DNA from: Azorinus chamasolen
Lineage: Eukaryota; Mollusca; Bivalvia; Cardiida; Solecurtidae
Direction: 5' to 3'
Assembly: GCA_963576725.1 (NCBI GenBank)
Contig: OY755241.1
Coordinates: 29,762,853 to 29,826,852, forward strand
Length of the DNA: 64,000 bases
Program-made: the position numbers and the translations under genes
The notes under the pieces: model-generated
Seen by the model: the letters and a program-made list of their open reading frames with translations, nothing else
Told to the model about the DNA's origin: nothing
Database searches by the model: none
In this document: one piece after another, positions 18,382-29,747 of the stretch
Position numbering within the stretch: position 1 is the stretch's first letter
Layout of the letters: each line of letters starts with the position of its first letter

Positions 18382-20600
18382 TGCCTGGCGTCCACTACAG
18401 TGCCGAAGCCTTGCCGAAGGGTTGCAGAATGTATTTTGTTCGATTCGGGAACCATTCGGGATCAGCTTTGAATTCGGGGCCATTCGGCATGCATTCCGCA
18501 AGTATTCGGGAAGTGGCTTACGAAGCGTTGCGAACAGACGCCGAAGTGATGCAGAACCATTCCGAAACCTTGAGAATTACCTCCCGAATGCTTCCCAAAT
18601 GTTTTCCGATTGCGCGGAAAGGTTGCGGAAAGGTTGCGGAACCGTTGCAGAACATGCCGAAAGGATGCCGAATCGTTGCAGAAATAAGGCTGAATGGTTG
18701 ACGAATTGATAGTCTGGGTATATAACGATGTCGCAGTTTTGTGTTTTTGAGTGGAAAAGATGTCTCGTTGCAGTGGAAAAGATGATTTCCCCTTATATCT
18801 AGACTAGATTCATTCGGATGGAGCGGGGTTACCTCCGGCTCCTAGCATCTAATGGGTATTGGGTCGGAGTACATGGCACCATTATCATGTAATAAATACT
18901 GACAGTTCCTTTACGCCTGGAAGAGCCGTCTTATGCTTGCTGTATATCAATACCCCTTTTTAAACTGTATGTATTACCTTATCCTCCTCTCCATGCATCT
19001 CCATCAATATATGTGACTGAGGATTGCTTAAAACCTCTCATACTTAATTGAGAAAGATTCATTTTTATGTCAGTTCTTAATGACAATTAATCATGTATGT
19101 CTTATTTCCATTTCATATCTTATTTTGCATCTAAAGATAGTTCTTAGGCTTCTATAGTACAAGTATAGATCCACTTACACATATCCATACTATATGCACA
19201 CAACCTTAAACTACAAAATAAATAAGTGTGCACATTAGAATTAATGTAAATAAATATTGACATATATTTATTATAGCTATAGATGTGTTGCAAAATAACA
19301 CACTCTATGGACCCTGTTTGGGTGGGTCAAACACGAACCACTTTTTCAGAATCCACACTGTTTGCAAAAGACAATTACACTCTTTGTAAGTATACTACTT
19401 GTAAAGGATACACACATCTATATACTAATATTGAATACAAACTCTGTAGACCCTGTTTTGGGTGGGGTTCAAATTCAGTCTTAGCAACTATTTGGGAAGA
19501 GCACACACACGTACGCACACACACGTGCGCACACACATACATCTACATATCAATGCTTCCATCTCATGTGTTCGTTTTCGTCACAAAAAACACCAATTAC
19601 GAGTATTAGGGATTGATTATATACATGCTATTTTAAAGCTATTTTTAGTAGGTAACAAAACTGAGATGTGTTATATTTTATAGCTATTCATTTTCTATAT
19701 ATATGCATTTTATCCATAGGTAGTTAGTAATGGAATGTATTTTGTTAAGAAGCTATTGTTTTAGCCGGTAAATAACTTCTAGCTCATGTTAAATAAGATG
19801 TTTTGTAACATCGGACTGTAGGTAAAGTTTCTTGTATATTGTATTTTATATCTCGAAATCTTTTGGCAATCTGACGACCGTACATAAATTAGTGTTTATT
19901 TTGTAAAATACAAATTGCAAAACGTTTTCTTAATTGTCATTTTAAGAATACATATTGTATTTGATAATAAATGAGGGTGATCTAAATCAAAAACAATATT
20001 TGAGAATTTGTAACAGACTTAAGAATTTTACCAAATTCATTTTGGGTTTAATTAGATATTTTATGCACAAACTGTTATTTTCTGTTTAGAAATATATCAC
20101 TTATCTTCTCTATCTGTAACAGTAATACCCCTAATAAGTTTGATATTAAGTATATGAATCGTTCATAATACTTTCGGCATGTCTTCCATGTGGATTCGGG
20201 AACCCTTCCGCGTCTTCAGGAAGCATTCGGGAAGCATTCCGCATCGATTCGGCTTCATTCTGGAACCGCACGGGGTAGATAGGAGATCCCGAAGCATTGC
20301 AGAATGACCCAGAATCCACCGCGAAGGGTTCCCGAACGTCCCGAAGGGTTCCAGAAGGTCCCGAAGCCTTCCCGAATAAAAGATTCGGCGTCCAAATTTT
20401 AAAACTTTTAAAACTTGGATGCCGAATCTTTTTCGATCCCGATCAGTCCCCGAATCACACAGAAGGGTTCCCGAAGGGTTCAGGAATGACGCGGAAGGGT
20501 TCCCGAACATCCCGAAGGCATGCCGAATCATCCAGAATCTGCGATATCCACATTCGGGAACCCTTCGGGAACCATTCGGCGTCCTAGTGTACGCCTGGTC
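18382..20600. mobile_element. Harbinger-like non-autonomous element with CCGAA-rich ends
   Basis: A 2,219-bp insertion flanked by TTA on both sides (18,379-18,381 and 20,601-20,603). The paralogous locus near 41,650 lacks it and reads CAGCTGTTTTAGCGTATAAA, an empty site with one TTA. Ends TGCCTGGCGTCCACTACAG and, reversed, GACCAGGCGTACACTAGG are imperfect inverted repeats. The outer 330-430 bp at each side are packed with CCGAA/TTCGG words on both strands. The middle (18,720-20,160) is AT-rich with a short CA-rich patch near 19,500 and no transposase. A 3-bp TTA target fits PIF/Harbinger; the class call is an inference. Confidence 0.8.
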
Positions 20601-20644
20601 TTAGTGTATTACATAATCGTTTTCGAAAGTAACTTTTTGTGGTG

Positions 20645-20975
20645 CTATCTATCATTACAAGCCTATTTCAGTAATGCGGTCACTAGCTACAATTACAAGC
20701 CTATTTCAGTAATGCGGTCACTATCTACCATTACAAGCCTATTCTAGTAATGCGGTCATTATATATCATTACAAGCCTATTCCAGCAATGCGGTCACTAT
20801 CTATCATTACAAGCCTATTCCAGCAATGCGGTTACTATCTATCATTACAAGCCTATTCCAGCACTGAGGTCACTTTCTATTATTACAAGCCTATTTCAGT
20901 AATGCGGTCACTATCTATCATTACAAGCCTATTCTAGCAATGCGGTCACTATCTATCATTACAAGCCTATGAATT
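20645..20975. repeat. 38-bp tandem array, about 8-9 units
   Basis: Unit begins TCACTATCTATCATTACAAG and ends CCTATTCCAGTAATGCGG. The array also occurs, more diverged, at 41,695-42,030 in the duplicated segment. Confidence 0.9.
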
Positions 20976-21029
20976 CCAGTACCGAGTTAGTAATACATTT
21001 TAGAATAATTATGTATTGTAAATTTTAAA

Positions 21030-21345
21030 GGACCGAATGTTTAGGAGAGTTATCCCGAAGTTCAAGTTATTCCAGTTCGAGATATCGAAGTTCAACTGTT
21101 TTTCCCTCAGCGACTCCTGTATTACAGTCAAACCACTGGGTAACTTGCTTGCAAACGAGAAAAATATCTTTGCAAACAGAGTAGACCCAGAGCAGACGGA
21201 TCCTGTAGTAGTTTGCTCTGTTTGCTTATGGTATCATATATAAATATGTTTCTACAGTTTCTTCCTGAGCCAAAATGTTTTCCAGATGTGTAATTATACG
21301 TTTGTTATTAGAAAGGAGCCCAACTATAAAAATAGAATAAAATAG
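21030..21345. other. Repeat remnants before the 50-bp minisatellite
   Basis: TTCCAGTTCGAGATATCGAA and TATTACAGTCAAACCACTGG recur at about 57,975-58,055 in similar context. 21,160-21,310 is a family A hairpin fragment (GCAAACAGAGTAGACCCAGA). No gene is seen. Confidence 0.5.
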
Positions 21346-21360
21346 AATTTTGGAAATGAC

Positions 21361-22205
21361 GCACGACAGCGCTCAGCAACACCAAACACACAAATGAAAT
21401 GCGCGCTCACACGCGACAGCGCTCAGCAACACCAAAGGCACAAATGAAATGCGCGCTCACACTCGACAGTGCTCAGCAACACCAAACGCACAGACGAAAT
21501 GCGCTCTCACACATGACAGCGCTCATCAAACACCAAACGCACAGACGAAATGCGCGCTCACACATGACAGCGCTCAGCGACACCAAACGCACAAACGAAA
21601 TGCGCGCTCACACTCGACAGCGCTCAGCAACACCAAACGCACAAACGAAATGCGTGCTACATGACAGCGCTCAGCAACACCAACCGCACAAATGAAATGC
21701 GCACTCACAGGACAGCGCTCAGCAACATCAAACGCACAAATGAAATGCGCGCTTATGCACGACAGCGCTCAGCAACACCAAACGCACAAATGAAATACCC
21801 ACTCACACATGACAGCGCTCATCAACACCAAACACACAAAGAAATTCGCACTCACACACGACAGTGCTCAGCAACACCAAACGCGCAAACGAAATGCGCG
21901 CTCACACACGACAGTGCTCAGCAACACCAAACACACAGACGAAATGCGCGCTCACACACGACAGCGCCCAGCAACACCAAACGCACAAATGAAATGCACG
22001 CTCACAGGACAGCGCTTAGCAACACACCAAATGAAATTCGTGCTCAAACATGGCAGCGCTCAGCAACATCAAACGCACAAATGAAATGCGCGCTCACACG
22101 CGATACCGCTCAGCAACACAAAACGCACAAACGAAATGCGTGCTCACACACGACAGCGCTTAGCAACACACCAAATGCACAAATGAAATGCGCGCTCGAC
22201 ACGAC
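21361..22205. repeat. 50-bp minisatellite, about 17 units
   Basis: Unit: CGACAGCGCTCAGCAACACC, then AAACGCACAAATGAAATGCG, then CGCTCACACA. The reading frames through it (for example 205 aa from 21,661) are made of the repeated sequence and show no gene features. Confidence 0.93.
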
Positions 22206-22519
22206 CTTCATAGAACTGTTCTTTGCCTGTTATTTAGGGCACTGCGACACCAAAATGGTTCATGTAGTGCCACGTTAGAAACCAGATGACTCGAACTTCT
22301 GTTATCTCGAAAAGAAAATGTGCATGGTCCATTGGAATCCGAGATATTGAAGTACAACTTTAGATAAAGTATTTCAGCAGAGGCCTACACTATACATGTG
22401 CTTCCTTACTAGATGAAAAGAAAACTTTTATTTCGACAGCATATCGTCACTTGACAGATAGTTTAAATTGTTAAATCACCACCCTTCAGAATTTAGATTT
22501 GAACTGTACACACTTTGTT

Positions 22520-22860
22520 ATGAACACATTCCTCTTAGCTGCATGCTTCCGCGTGTCATAAGTCCGCAGGGGATCTGAATAGATGTTTAAGCATAGACAC
22601 TATGGTCTATGTAGTATTGGAGTGTTAGAAAATCAAGACATGCAGTTTCGGAAGGAATTCACCGCGATGCGTAAGAAACAAGAGCGACAGGGTCGGGAGA
22701 TTGCTAATCTGTTTAAATTGCTAATCTGTTTGAAGACAGTTTGAAACGACAACTTCCACAGGAGTACATTTTTAAAGAAGACTGGAAACGACCGGTCACT
22801 GAAAACACTGGAGTTCATGCCACAGAGAGTGGAAGTGGGAGTTTAGGTTTGTTACATTAT
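22520..22860 (+). pseudogene. Dead exon 1 of a coiled-coil C1q gene
   Basis: The ATG at 22,520 starts MNTFLLAACFRVS and meets a TAA at 22,559, because about 20 bp corresponding to the end of the signal-peptide coding region are missing relative to the exon at 24,170. Downstream, recognisable stalk sequence continues (ATTGGAGTGTTAGAAAATC, TGCGTAAGAAACAAGAGCGA, GGTCGGGAGATTGCTAATCT) with a small internal duplication of TTGCTAATCTG. A donor-like GTTTGTTAC remains near 22,855. No C1q exon follows before the next gene. The 5' flank keeps CTACACTATACATGTG, the family's TATA region. It is a relic of a tandem duplication and not expected to make protein. Confidence 0.85.
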
Positions 22861-22979
22861 GATATGTAGCGTTTCATGAAAATTAGAAAATGAAAGTCAT
22901 ACTGCACAAATATTGCTATAAGAAGGTATTTCGATAGTATGAACATACGTTTTGTTTTATACACACTATTGACGTGGCC

Positions 22980-23610
22980 TGAATGGGAGACTTTTACTTA
23001 TTGGATATTCGAAACGTTAAGCTATGTATCAGGATAGATAACTCCTATTCCCACGTTTCAGAAGACATTTTGATATTCACTATTATTTATTTAATTAGAA
23101 TTGTTCCTGCAAGACCCAGACCATTAATGATCTTATTTTTGTTATATGTTAATGCTTGCAGATGATCAAATCATTTCTGGCAATACAAACACAGACTAAA
23201 TATATTGTAACAGCGAGGTCGTTAGGTATATAGTATAAGTATACAATATACTTTCCCTTTATGCGTCCTACTTTTTTGGAAGCATTTTGCTTGTTTGCAA
23301 GCAAGTTAATATCTTTCAAATAAATAGATAAACGTTTGTTATTGAAGGAATTATAAAGGGACCTGTAGGATGTGTGACTCTTAACCCATTCTCTCATATT
23401 GACGCCTTTTGACGCCTCTGTAAAAGTCATTTGTGAAACTATTGTGATAAACAGAGCATTTGCTACATAGGAGCAAATGCTCTAATTATCACAATAGTTT
23501 CTTAACTACACATTTCTAAAATTTCCCTATTCTGTAGTAAATGCTCCTTTTCGGTAGAACTGCTCAAAGCGGTTGGGTCTAAATATAGTCTATGAGGTCA
23601 TATGTGGCGT
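22980..23610. repeat. Segmental duplication continuation (matches 42,095-42,530) with family C MITE
   Basis: CAGAAGACATTTTGATATTC, CATTAATGATCTTATTTTTG and CAGATGATCAAATCATTTCTG are shared in order with 42,180-42,310. The MITE at 23,381-23,610 (TTAACCCATTCTCTCATATT...CTATGAGGTCATA) corresponds to the one at 42,492-44,029, which has since been hit by a mariner. Confidence 0.8.
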
Positions 23611-23704
23611 AATCAACAACTTATAACTAAGTTTTCTTCATAATTTATTCTTCGTATAGTGGCATCTTTCTAACATACATGTCCTATCTATCTAGCTCTC
23701 TCCT

Positions 23705-23705
<1 letters not shown>

Positions 23706-23774
<69 letters not shown>
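23706..23774. repeat. (CT)n microsatellite
   Basis: About 34 uninterrupted CT dinucleotides. Confidence 0.97.
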
Positions 23775-23777
<3 letters not shown>

Positions 23778-24039
23778 ATTATACACACTGCTATTGTATC
23801 AGTCAACACGACTATGTTGACATGTTCAGCCTATTTTGACAGCATGAACTCTATAACTCCGCTTCTTGACATATTGATAAATATATATACCATGCATGTG
23901 CATGCTCCTTAAGTAAAAACACATTAACCATTCATCAGTAGTAACTTTTAACCAGTAACATAATTAAATTATGTTACACATGGGTTAATAAGGCAGCTGT
24001 ACTACTTTATCCGTTCGACCTAGTGTAATAAATGTGGTA

Positions 24040-24095
24040 ATCAAGATAAGAATCAACTAGATAAAGTATTTCCAAAAGGCCTGCACTATATATGT
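24040..24095 (+). promoter_or_regulatory. Putative promoter of C1q gene 1
   Basis: AGATAAG at 24,044-24,050 (GATA-factor type site), then AGATAAAG at about 24,059, and a TATA-like CTATATATG at 24,086-24,094. This is about 76 bp before the ATG. The block is conserved before the exon copies at 22,520, 44,212 and 58,796. Confidence 0.55.
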
Positions 24096-24169
24096 GATAC
24101 CTTATTTGGACATTAGTCTCTCAGGTAGTTGACATTGTAAGCTTACTTTTGAACTGTACACACTTTGTC

Positions 24170-25768
24170 ATGAACACATTCCTCTTAGCTGCATGCTTCT
24201 GCATGTCAGTAGTTTATACTGCTGTGTCCGCAGAGGATCCGGATAGAGGTTTGGACACTGACACTTTGGAGTATCTTATCCGCCGTATTGAGGTGTTGGA
24301 AAACCGTGACATGAAGTTTCGGGAAGAGTTTACAGTGATGCGTAGAAAACAAGAGCGACAGGGTCGGGAGATTGCCAATCTCCGCCGTTTGTTGGGAGAC
24401 AGATTGGGGCGACACAAACCACAGGAAAAAGTGGCCAAAGAAGACCGGAAACGATCAGACACTGAGAATACTGAAGCTCATGCCACATATAGTGGAATAG
24501 AACGTTCAGGTTTGTTACAGTACTATATACAGCGTTTCATGAATGCAAAATAAAACCTTTAAGCCATACAGGAGATGCCACATAAAACGCACAGTCACAT
24601 CAGAAGCACAAAAGAAGTACGCGCGTATAACAGACACATATAGAAAGACACAAACTGACAGACAGACAGTAAAACAAAACACACACACATTTAACCCTTA
24701 CTCCATAAATACACATTTCTACGCATTTGCAAACATAGTAGACGCAGATCAGGTGGCTCATATAGGAGCCGTATGATCAGGGTCTGCTCTGTTTGCTTAT
24801 GATATCATAAATATATAATTCTACAGTTTCTGTCATGGCCAAACTTTGCTGTGTCCATGTGTTATTATAACAATTAATCTAATTAATAATCATTATTTCT
24901 TACGTGAATATTCATGGAGAAAAGGATTAATGCACACATGAGAGCAAAGTTCTTCTAAGTCTGAGGTCCAATAATTATATTAGTCGACGACAAATGCTAT
25001 CAGCTTACTAATTATAGCTTTGCGCTGTATATAGGTGACAAATAGCAAGACAGTGCTACATGCCCGAAAGGACACTCTAGTTTTTCGCTGAAATATTTTG
25101 CCGTCTGCAAACTTTGTCGTCTACTACAATTTTCAATGTTTTATTTTTCTTCATTTTAATTTCAAAAATCAATCACAGGAACAAACAATTTTCATTCTGA
25201 TGAGACATCGAGTTACTCGGCTTCTCATCTGGATTCATTCGTATCTGAAGTGCTGGCTTAGGGGTGAAACACAAATTTGTTATTTGTTCTATGTGTTCTG
25301 AATTTTTCAGACGATCATAGACAAACAATACGCCAAACTGAAGTCGACGTTAACGTGGCATTTTTTGCAACACTCTCTTCCAATACCCTGCATCTTGGTA
25401 AAAACCAAAACGTGGTTTTTGATCACATTGAGACTAACGAAGCCAACGCCTATAATCCTCATGTAGGCGTGTTCATTGCCCCGGTGTCTGGGACCTATGT
25501 CTTCTCCACAACTGCGACAATCTTGGAACGGTCTGTAGCACACTTTGCTTTTTCTCTCAATGGAAGACATTTAACAAATATGTATGTTAACGGAGTGGAA
25601 TCATTCTATGAATCCTCCACCCAAACGATCGTGCTAAAGCTTAACCAGGGAGATGATGTATCTGTCGTCCACACAGATTCGGATAAAAACGTTGCTGGGA
25701 GTAATTATTCAATATTTTCTGGTTTCCTGCTTCGTCAGTCAAGTGCGAGTACAAATATCGTCGGCTAG
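24170..25768 (+). CDS. Secreted coiled-coil C1q-domain protein, gene 1
   Basis: Two exons: 24,170-24,509 and 25,311-25,768, joined in phase 1 (donor CAG|GTTTGT, acceptor TTTTTCAG|ACGATC), giving 265 aa. I chose the ATG at 24,170; the longer open frame upstream starts at a TTG. Residues 1-21 are a signal peptide (FLLAACFCMSVVYTAVSA). Residues about 31-80 are a charged heptad-rich stalk (YLIRRIEVLENRD, RRKQERQGREIANLRRLL) likely to trimerise. Residues about 128-265 are a C1q globular domain with FDHIETNE, AYNPHVGVFIAPVSGTYVFS, the SSTQTIVLKLNQGDDVSV segment and final FSGFLLRQ. Bivalve C1q-domain proteins are secreted lectin-like recognition proteins of haemolymph; the ligand here is unknown. 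There is no collagen region. The stop is at 25,766 and AATAAA at 25,819. The intron holds MITEs. The model is strong; the biological role is inferred from the family. Confidence 0.95.
24560..24690 (-). repeat. Retroelement 3'-module fragment in intron of C1q gene 1
   Basis: CAGGAGATGCCACATAAAAC followed by CACAGTCACATCAGAAGCAC is the minus-strand form of the module whose plus form reads TGTGGTGTTTCCTGCATGAC. Similar pieces follow exon 1 at 44,605, 59,175 and 63,950, so the insertion predates the gene duplications. Confidence 0.6.
24691..24930. mobile_element. Family A hairpin MITE in intron of C1q gene 1
   Basis: TTAACCCTTACTCCATAAAT and ATGGAGAAAAGGATTAA at the ends. Hairpin around GGCTCATATAGGAGCCG. 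Confidence 0.85.
25085..25240. mobile_element. Family B MITE, decayed, in intron of C1q gene 1
   Basis: CGTCTGCAAACTTTGTCGTC, then TGATGAGACATCGAGTTACT and CGGCTTCTCATCTGGATTCA. The same insertion, at the same place, is in the introns of the genes at 44,212 and 58,796. Confidence 0.75.
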
Positions 25769-25818
25769 TAAAGTTTAAAACGATGTACATGTAAACATGT
25801 TAATACTATGCTAACACA

Positions 25819-25824
25819 ATAAAG
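25819..25824 (+). terminator. Polyadenylation signal of C1q gene 1
   Basis: AATAAA 51 bp after the stop codon. The equivalent in gene 3 is at 47,161. Confidence 0.8.
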
Positions 25825-26500
25825 CATCATTTTGAGTTTGATGTTTGATTTTATTTATTCCTCAGATATTGCCAGTTTCTATCTTGACGCAGGATTTACA
25901 AGGAAATAGTTCACATAATTCAAGATATCACTAGCACGCTACTGTTTAGTTGTCCACATTACAAAAGTAAAACATCGGTCACAAAAAGTGTGGTTGGTTC
26001 AAACTGCCTGAACGTTACTTTGTAATGAAGTGAAAGAAGATGGTTTCTTTACAGTCGATGTAGAAATAGTATATTAAAAGTCGGAAGCGGACAGACATTT
26101 AAATCGCAGTAAAGGCATGAAAATGAAAACTTTTATACCTTTATTGCGCGGGCCCCATCAGGGGCCCGCGCAATTAGTGATGGGGAAATTTGCTTTGGTA
26201 CTGGAGCCGGAATGTTTTTGTTTTTACCGTTATATAAATCGCAACATCACCACCATCCACATTTTTCCTATCCGGAACAAGATCGTCGTGTTCGGTATCA
26301 CAATATAAAATAATTTTAGCAACACGAAACAATGCCTCTGATTCACTATTTACAACTTGCAATTTGGGCAGATGCATTTTGACATGTGCACTACCATAAT
26401 AGTGAAGCAGAGGTCAACTTTACCGACTTCCAACATCGCCTAATTCCATTCGGTCCAGGACCAACTCGCCCCTGTCCAACTCGCCCCTGTCAATGCTACA
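25825..26500. other. Intergenic, with a GC-rich hairpin
   Basis: No gene. The bases after the poly(A) signal resemble those after gene 3 (TTCACATAATTCAAGATA, shared with about 47,250). 26,143-26,174 is a perfect 14-bp GC stem listed separately. Confidence 0.6.
26143..26174. repeat. Perfect GC-rich hairpin
   Basis: ATTGCGCGGGCCCC, loop ATCA, GGGGCCCGCGCAAT: a 14-bp stem in AT-rich surroundings. It may be the core of a short inverted-repeat element; no flanking termini were recognised. Confidence 0.8.
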
Positions 26501-28110
26501 TTTATACCAATCGTTTCAAAACTTTAGATTTCTTATTTTTCCCATTTCCCTATTAAATACTACTTTCCAGATTATTGATGCAAAGAGGTAGATGTCAAAA
26601 ATAGCATATGAGGTAATTGGTTTAACCCCTTCCCTCATATAAACGTGTTTTCACGCATTTGCAAACAGAGTAGACCCAGATCAGACGGCTCCTAGAGGAG
26701 CCGTCTGATCAGGGTCTACTCTGTTTGCTAAAAGAAGAATTTGATAGATCTATTTCTTTAGTTTCTAAAATAGCTGTGATGTTCCATCTTCCATATTTCA
26801 CTATAACTGTTTTGTCCATGAATATTGAGTAGGTATTGAAATTGAGAAAAAAAACAACATAGAACAGTAAACACCACGTAAACTGTAAACTCGTTGGACT
26901 TTCATACCAGTTTCTGATAAACACAAGTTGAAAGTCAAACAAAAACATCCACAAGATTTTCCTTGATTTCAAACTGCACTTAATGCTCAGCTGCCAAGTT
27001 ATGATCACTCGATACAGGTTTTACTGTATAGCTTTCCTTTTTACCATGTATATCATGTACACATGTAAATATATCTTATTTTATTGTATGACAGAATTAA
27101 ACTAAGACAACTTATTATTATGTGACCTTACTTTCCGAATCACCTCCACCTATGTAGGAGACACGTTTTGATATACTTGTGCTATATACGGTAATTGTTC
27201 TTAAGAGGCAAATGCTCAATTTATAATAATGGTTTCATTTACACACTTCTTATTTTTCCCATTCCTCTAGTAAATGCTCCTTTTCAATTTATTGATGCAA
27301 AATTTAACCTATGAGGTAATGGATTAAAATACAATTTAAGGAGTCAAATCATTTGCCTTTCATACTGATTGGTGTTAAACGCATGTTTAATGTCAGACCA
27401 AAACACCAACAATATTTCCTGCATTTCAATCTGCATTTAATGCCCACGTCTAGTATTTACCAGCTGTTACTGTTCCTAATGTTATAATCACCAAATATAG
27501 GTTTTTACTGTAAAGCTTTTATCTCACTATGTCTACATTACGTACAATTGTAAATATTTCTTATATTTTTTTATGACAGAATTAAACGAGACAACTGATC
27601 ATTATGTGACCTACGTCACTTTACTTCAAGTATCACTTCGCACCAATATAAGAGTCACTTTTCTAATCAATTGTGATAAATAGAACATTTGCCCCAAAGA
27701 AGCAAATGCTCCATTTATCACAATGGTTTCAAATCCATACACTTCTTATTTCCCCAATCTCTAGTAAATGCTCCTTTTCAGTTTATTTATTGCAAAGATT
27801 TAAATTTTAAAAGTAGGTAATGAGATAAAACACCATGTAAGCAGTCAAACAATTTGCCTTTCATACTAGTTGGTGTTAACCACATATTGAAAGACATACC
27901 AAAACTTCCACAATATTTCTGCATTTCAACCTGCATTTAATGCCTACTTCCACTTACTTACCAGCTGTCAATTTTACTTAAAGTATGGTCACTCAATAAA
28001 AGTTTTACTGTACAGCTTTTATTTCACTGTCTACATCATGTACACATGTAAATATCTCTTATGATATTGTATGACAGATTTTAACTAAGACAAGTTATTA
28101 TTGCGTCACC
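26500..28110. repeat. About 490-bp tandem repeat, three diverged copies, with embedded MITE pieces
   Basis: Landmarks recur at about 490-bp spacing: TATGACAGAATTAAAC-type at 27,087, 27,571 and about 28,067; CATGTACACATGTAAATAT-type just before each; and family C halves (AAATGCTCCTTTTCA, CAATGGTTTCA) at about 26,520, 27,225 and 27,720. A family A-type hairpin MITE sits at 26,622-26,890 (TTAACCCCTTCCCTCATATA; hairpin around GGCTCCTAGAGGAGCCG). Confidence 0.7.
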
Positions 28111-29061
28111 TTACTTTGGGAATAGCCAGTATTGCCATACTGTATGAAGTTTTAAGGTTATTGCGCTTTCTTACATTAAAATACACCCTCTCTAAACTGG
28201 ACAGATATTTAACAGTAAGTTACACTTTCAAAACAGATGATTGCTTAATGCCAAAAGACAACCCCTGCAGGAACTCCTTCAATCAGCTATCCTGCAATCA
28301 GCACTGCACAGTCACTCCCTAAAAAGTATTATAAAAATTATTGTTGCAACTATGCGTTCGGTTGCTGATCCTCTTTTTTCAAAACATGTACGCTTTAAAG
28401 ACGATGATTTGAAAAAAGATAGTGAAAAGTTTGATGCTGAATGCAGAGTGCAGAAAAGTGTACCTCCGTGCTTAGTAAGCCATCGCCTGAAAATAGAATA
28501 GTATTATGCGAAAGCAAAATAGCATACAAGAAATTAATTTCTCGTAAGCGTAATATTTTTAGTAACATGAACATTTACGCCATTCTGAGCCGAAAGAGTT
28601 TTGGTCGCTCTTCCTGAAGAAGCCACATGCTACTAACGAAATAAGCGTTAACTATTTCAAACAATGATGGGCTCTTCTACACAAACTGTAAATGAGGACG
28701 CAGAGTTGTTTTGCTCTAACCATGATTTTGACAATCCTAATTGCAATTTTGATGAACTTTATTGTGATATTACTGTTAATTTTAGCAGTTGTTAAGAAAC
28801 GCAAGTCAGATAAAGCAGCAGGGGTTGATATTCTACTGAATTCATACTTTATTAAATCCATTGATATTATAGCTTAACACATGTGCGATTCATTCAATGC
28901 CATTTTGAATTCTGGATTTTATCCAGACTCATGGACCCAGGGCATAGTTTTTTCATTATATAAAAAGATTGATCGTGAAAACCCTTCCAAATACAGGAGT
29001 ATTACATTGATTAGCTGCTTTGCTGAAATATTTGCAGTGGTATTAAATATAGAGGATCTTA

Positions 29062-29210
29062 CGTGAGTGTTCATTACACATTGTTTTTATGAAACGAGTT
29101 GACTATTATTATAATAATGATATGACACGAGCTTTAGCGAGTGTCATATTCATAATAGTAAACGCGTTTTATGAAAACAATGTGTAATGAGCACGAATGC
29201 AATATTCTTT
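29062..29210. mobile_element. Foldback insertion inside the LINE
   Basis: GTTCATTACACATTGTTTTT and AAAACAATGTGTAATGAGCA are inverted ends, with inner ATGACACGAGC/GCGAGTGTCAT. It splits the RT reading frame. Confidence 0.7.
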
Positions 29211-29747
29211 TTATCACATAAGCCTTAAAATGCCAAAGAAAATGAAACAGGCTATATAGCTGACGGCTGTTTCGGCCATTCCTTACAAACAGCGCAGTAA
29301 TACAATGTACAACGGACGGCCTACATGGAGCGCTATAATAGGCTGACGCTTACATGAGCGCTACGATTGGCTGACGATTGCTAATTTGCATAAAATATGC
29401 ACTAGTGCATTTCCAAGATTTACGGCACTCAGTTACGGCACTCCCACAAGGTAGACTATGTGATAAAACAGAGTTTCAGCATGGTGCGAGGAAAATAATA
29501 TCATCAGATGCACAGTTCGGCTTTAGATCGGGTCGGTCAAATGTAGACGCGGTGTTTAATCTTCACGCTATTGTACTGAAGACGATAGCGTCTAATAAAC
29601 GTTTGTACTGCGCTTTCGCCGATTTAAAGAGGGCATTCGATAGTATAAATTGAACTTATTTGTGGTTCAAGTTGTATAAGTTGGGTCTTAACGGTAAAAG
29701 TGTACGTGTTTTAAAGGGTATGTATTATTAAAGTCAAGACATGTATT

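Noticed and set aside
21399..22278. Frames of 98-205 aa with repeated NAQMKCALTHDSAQQHQT
   Set aside because: All three frames are open because the 50-bp repeat lacks stops. There are no gene features.
26143..26174. Intrinsic bacterial terminator
   Set aside because: The stem-loop looks like one, but the window is clearly eukaryotic (introns, AATAAA, MITEs) and no T-run follows.
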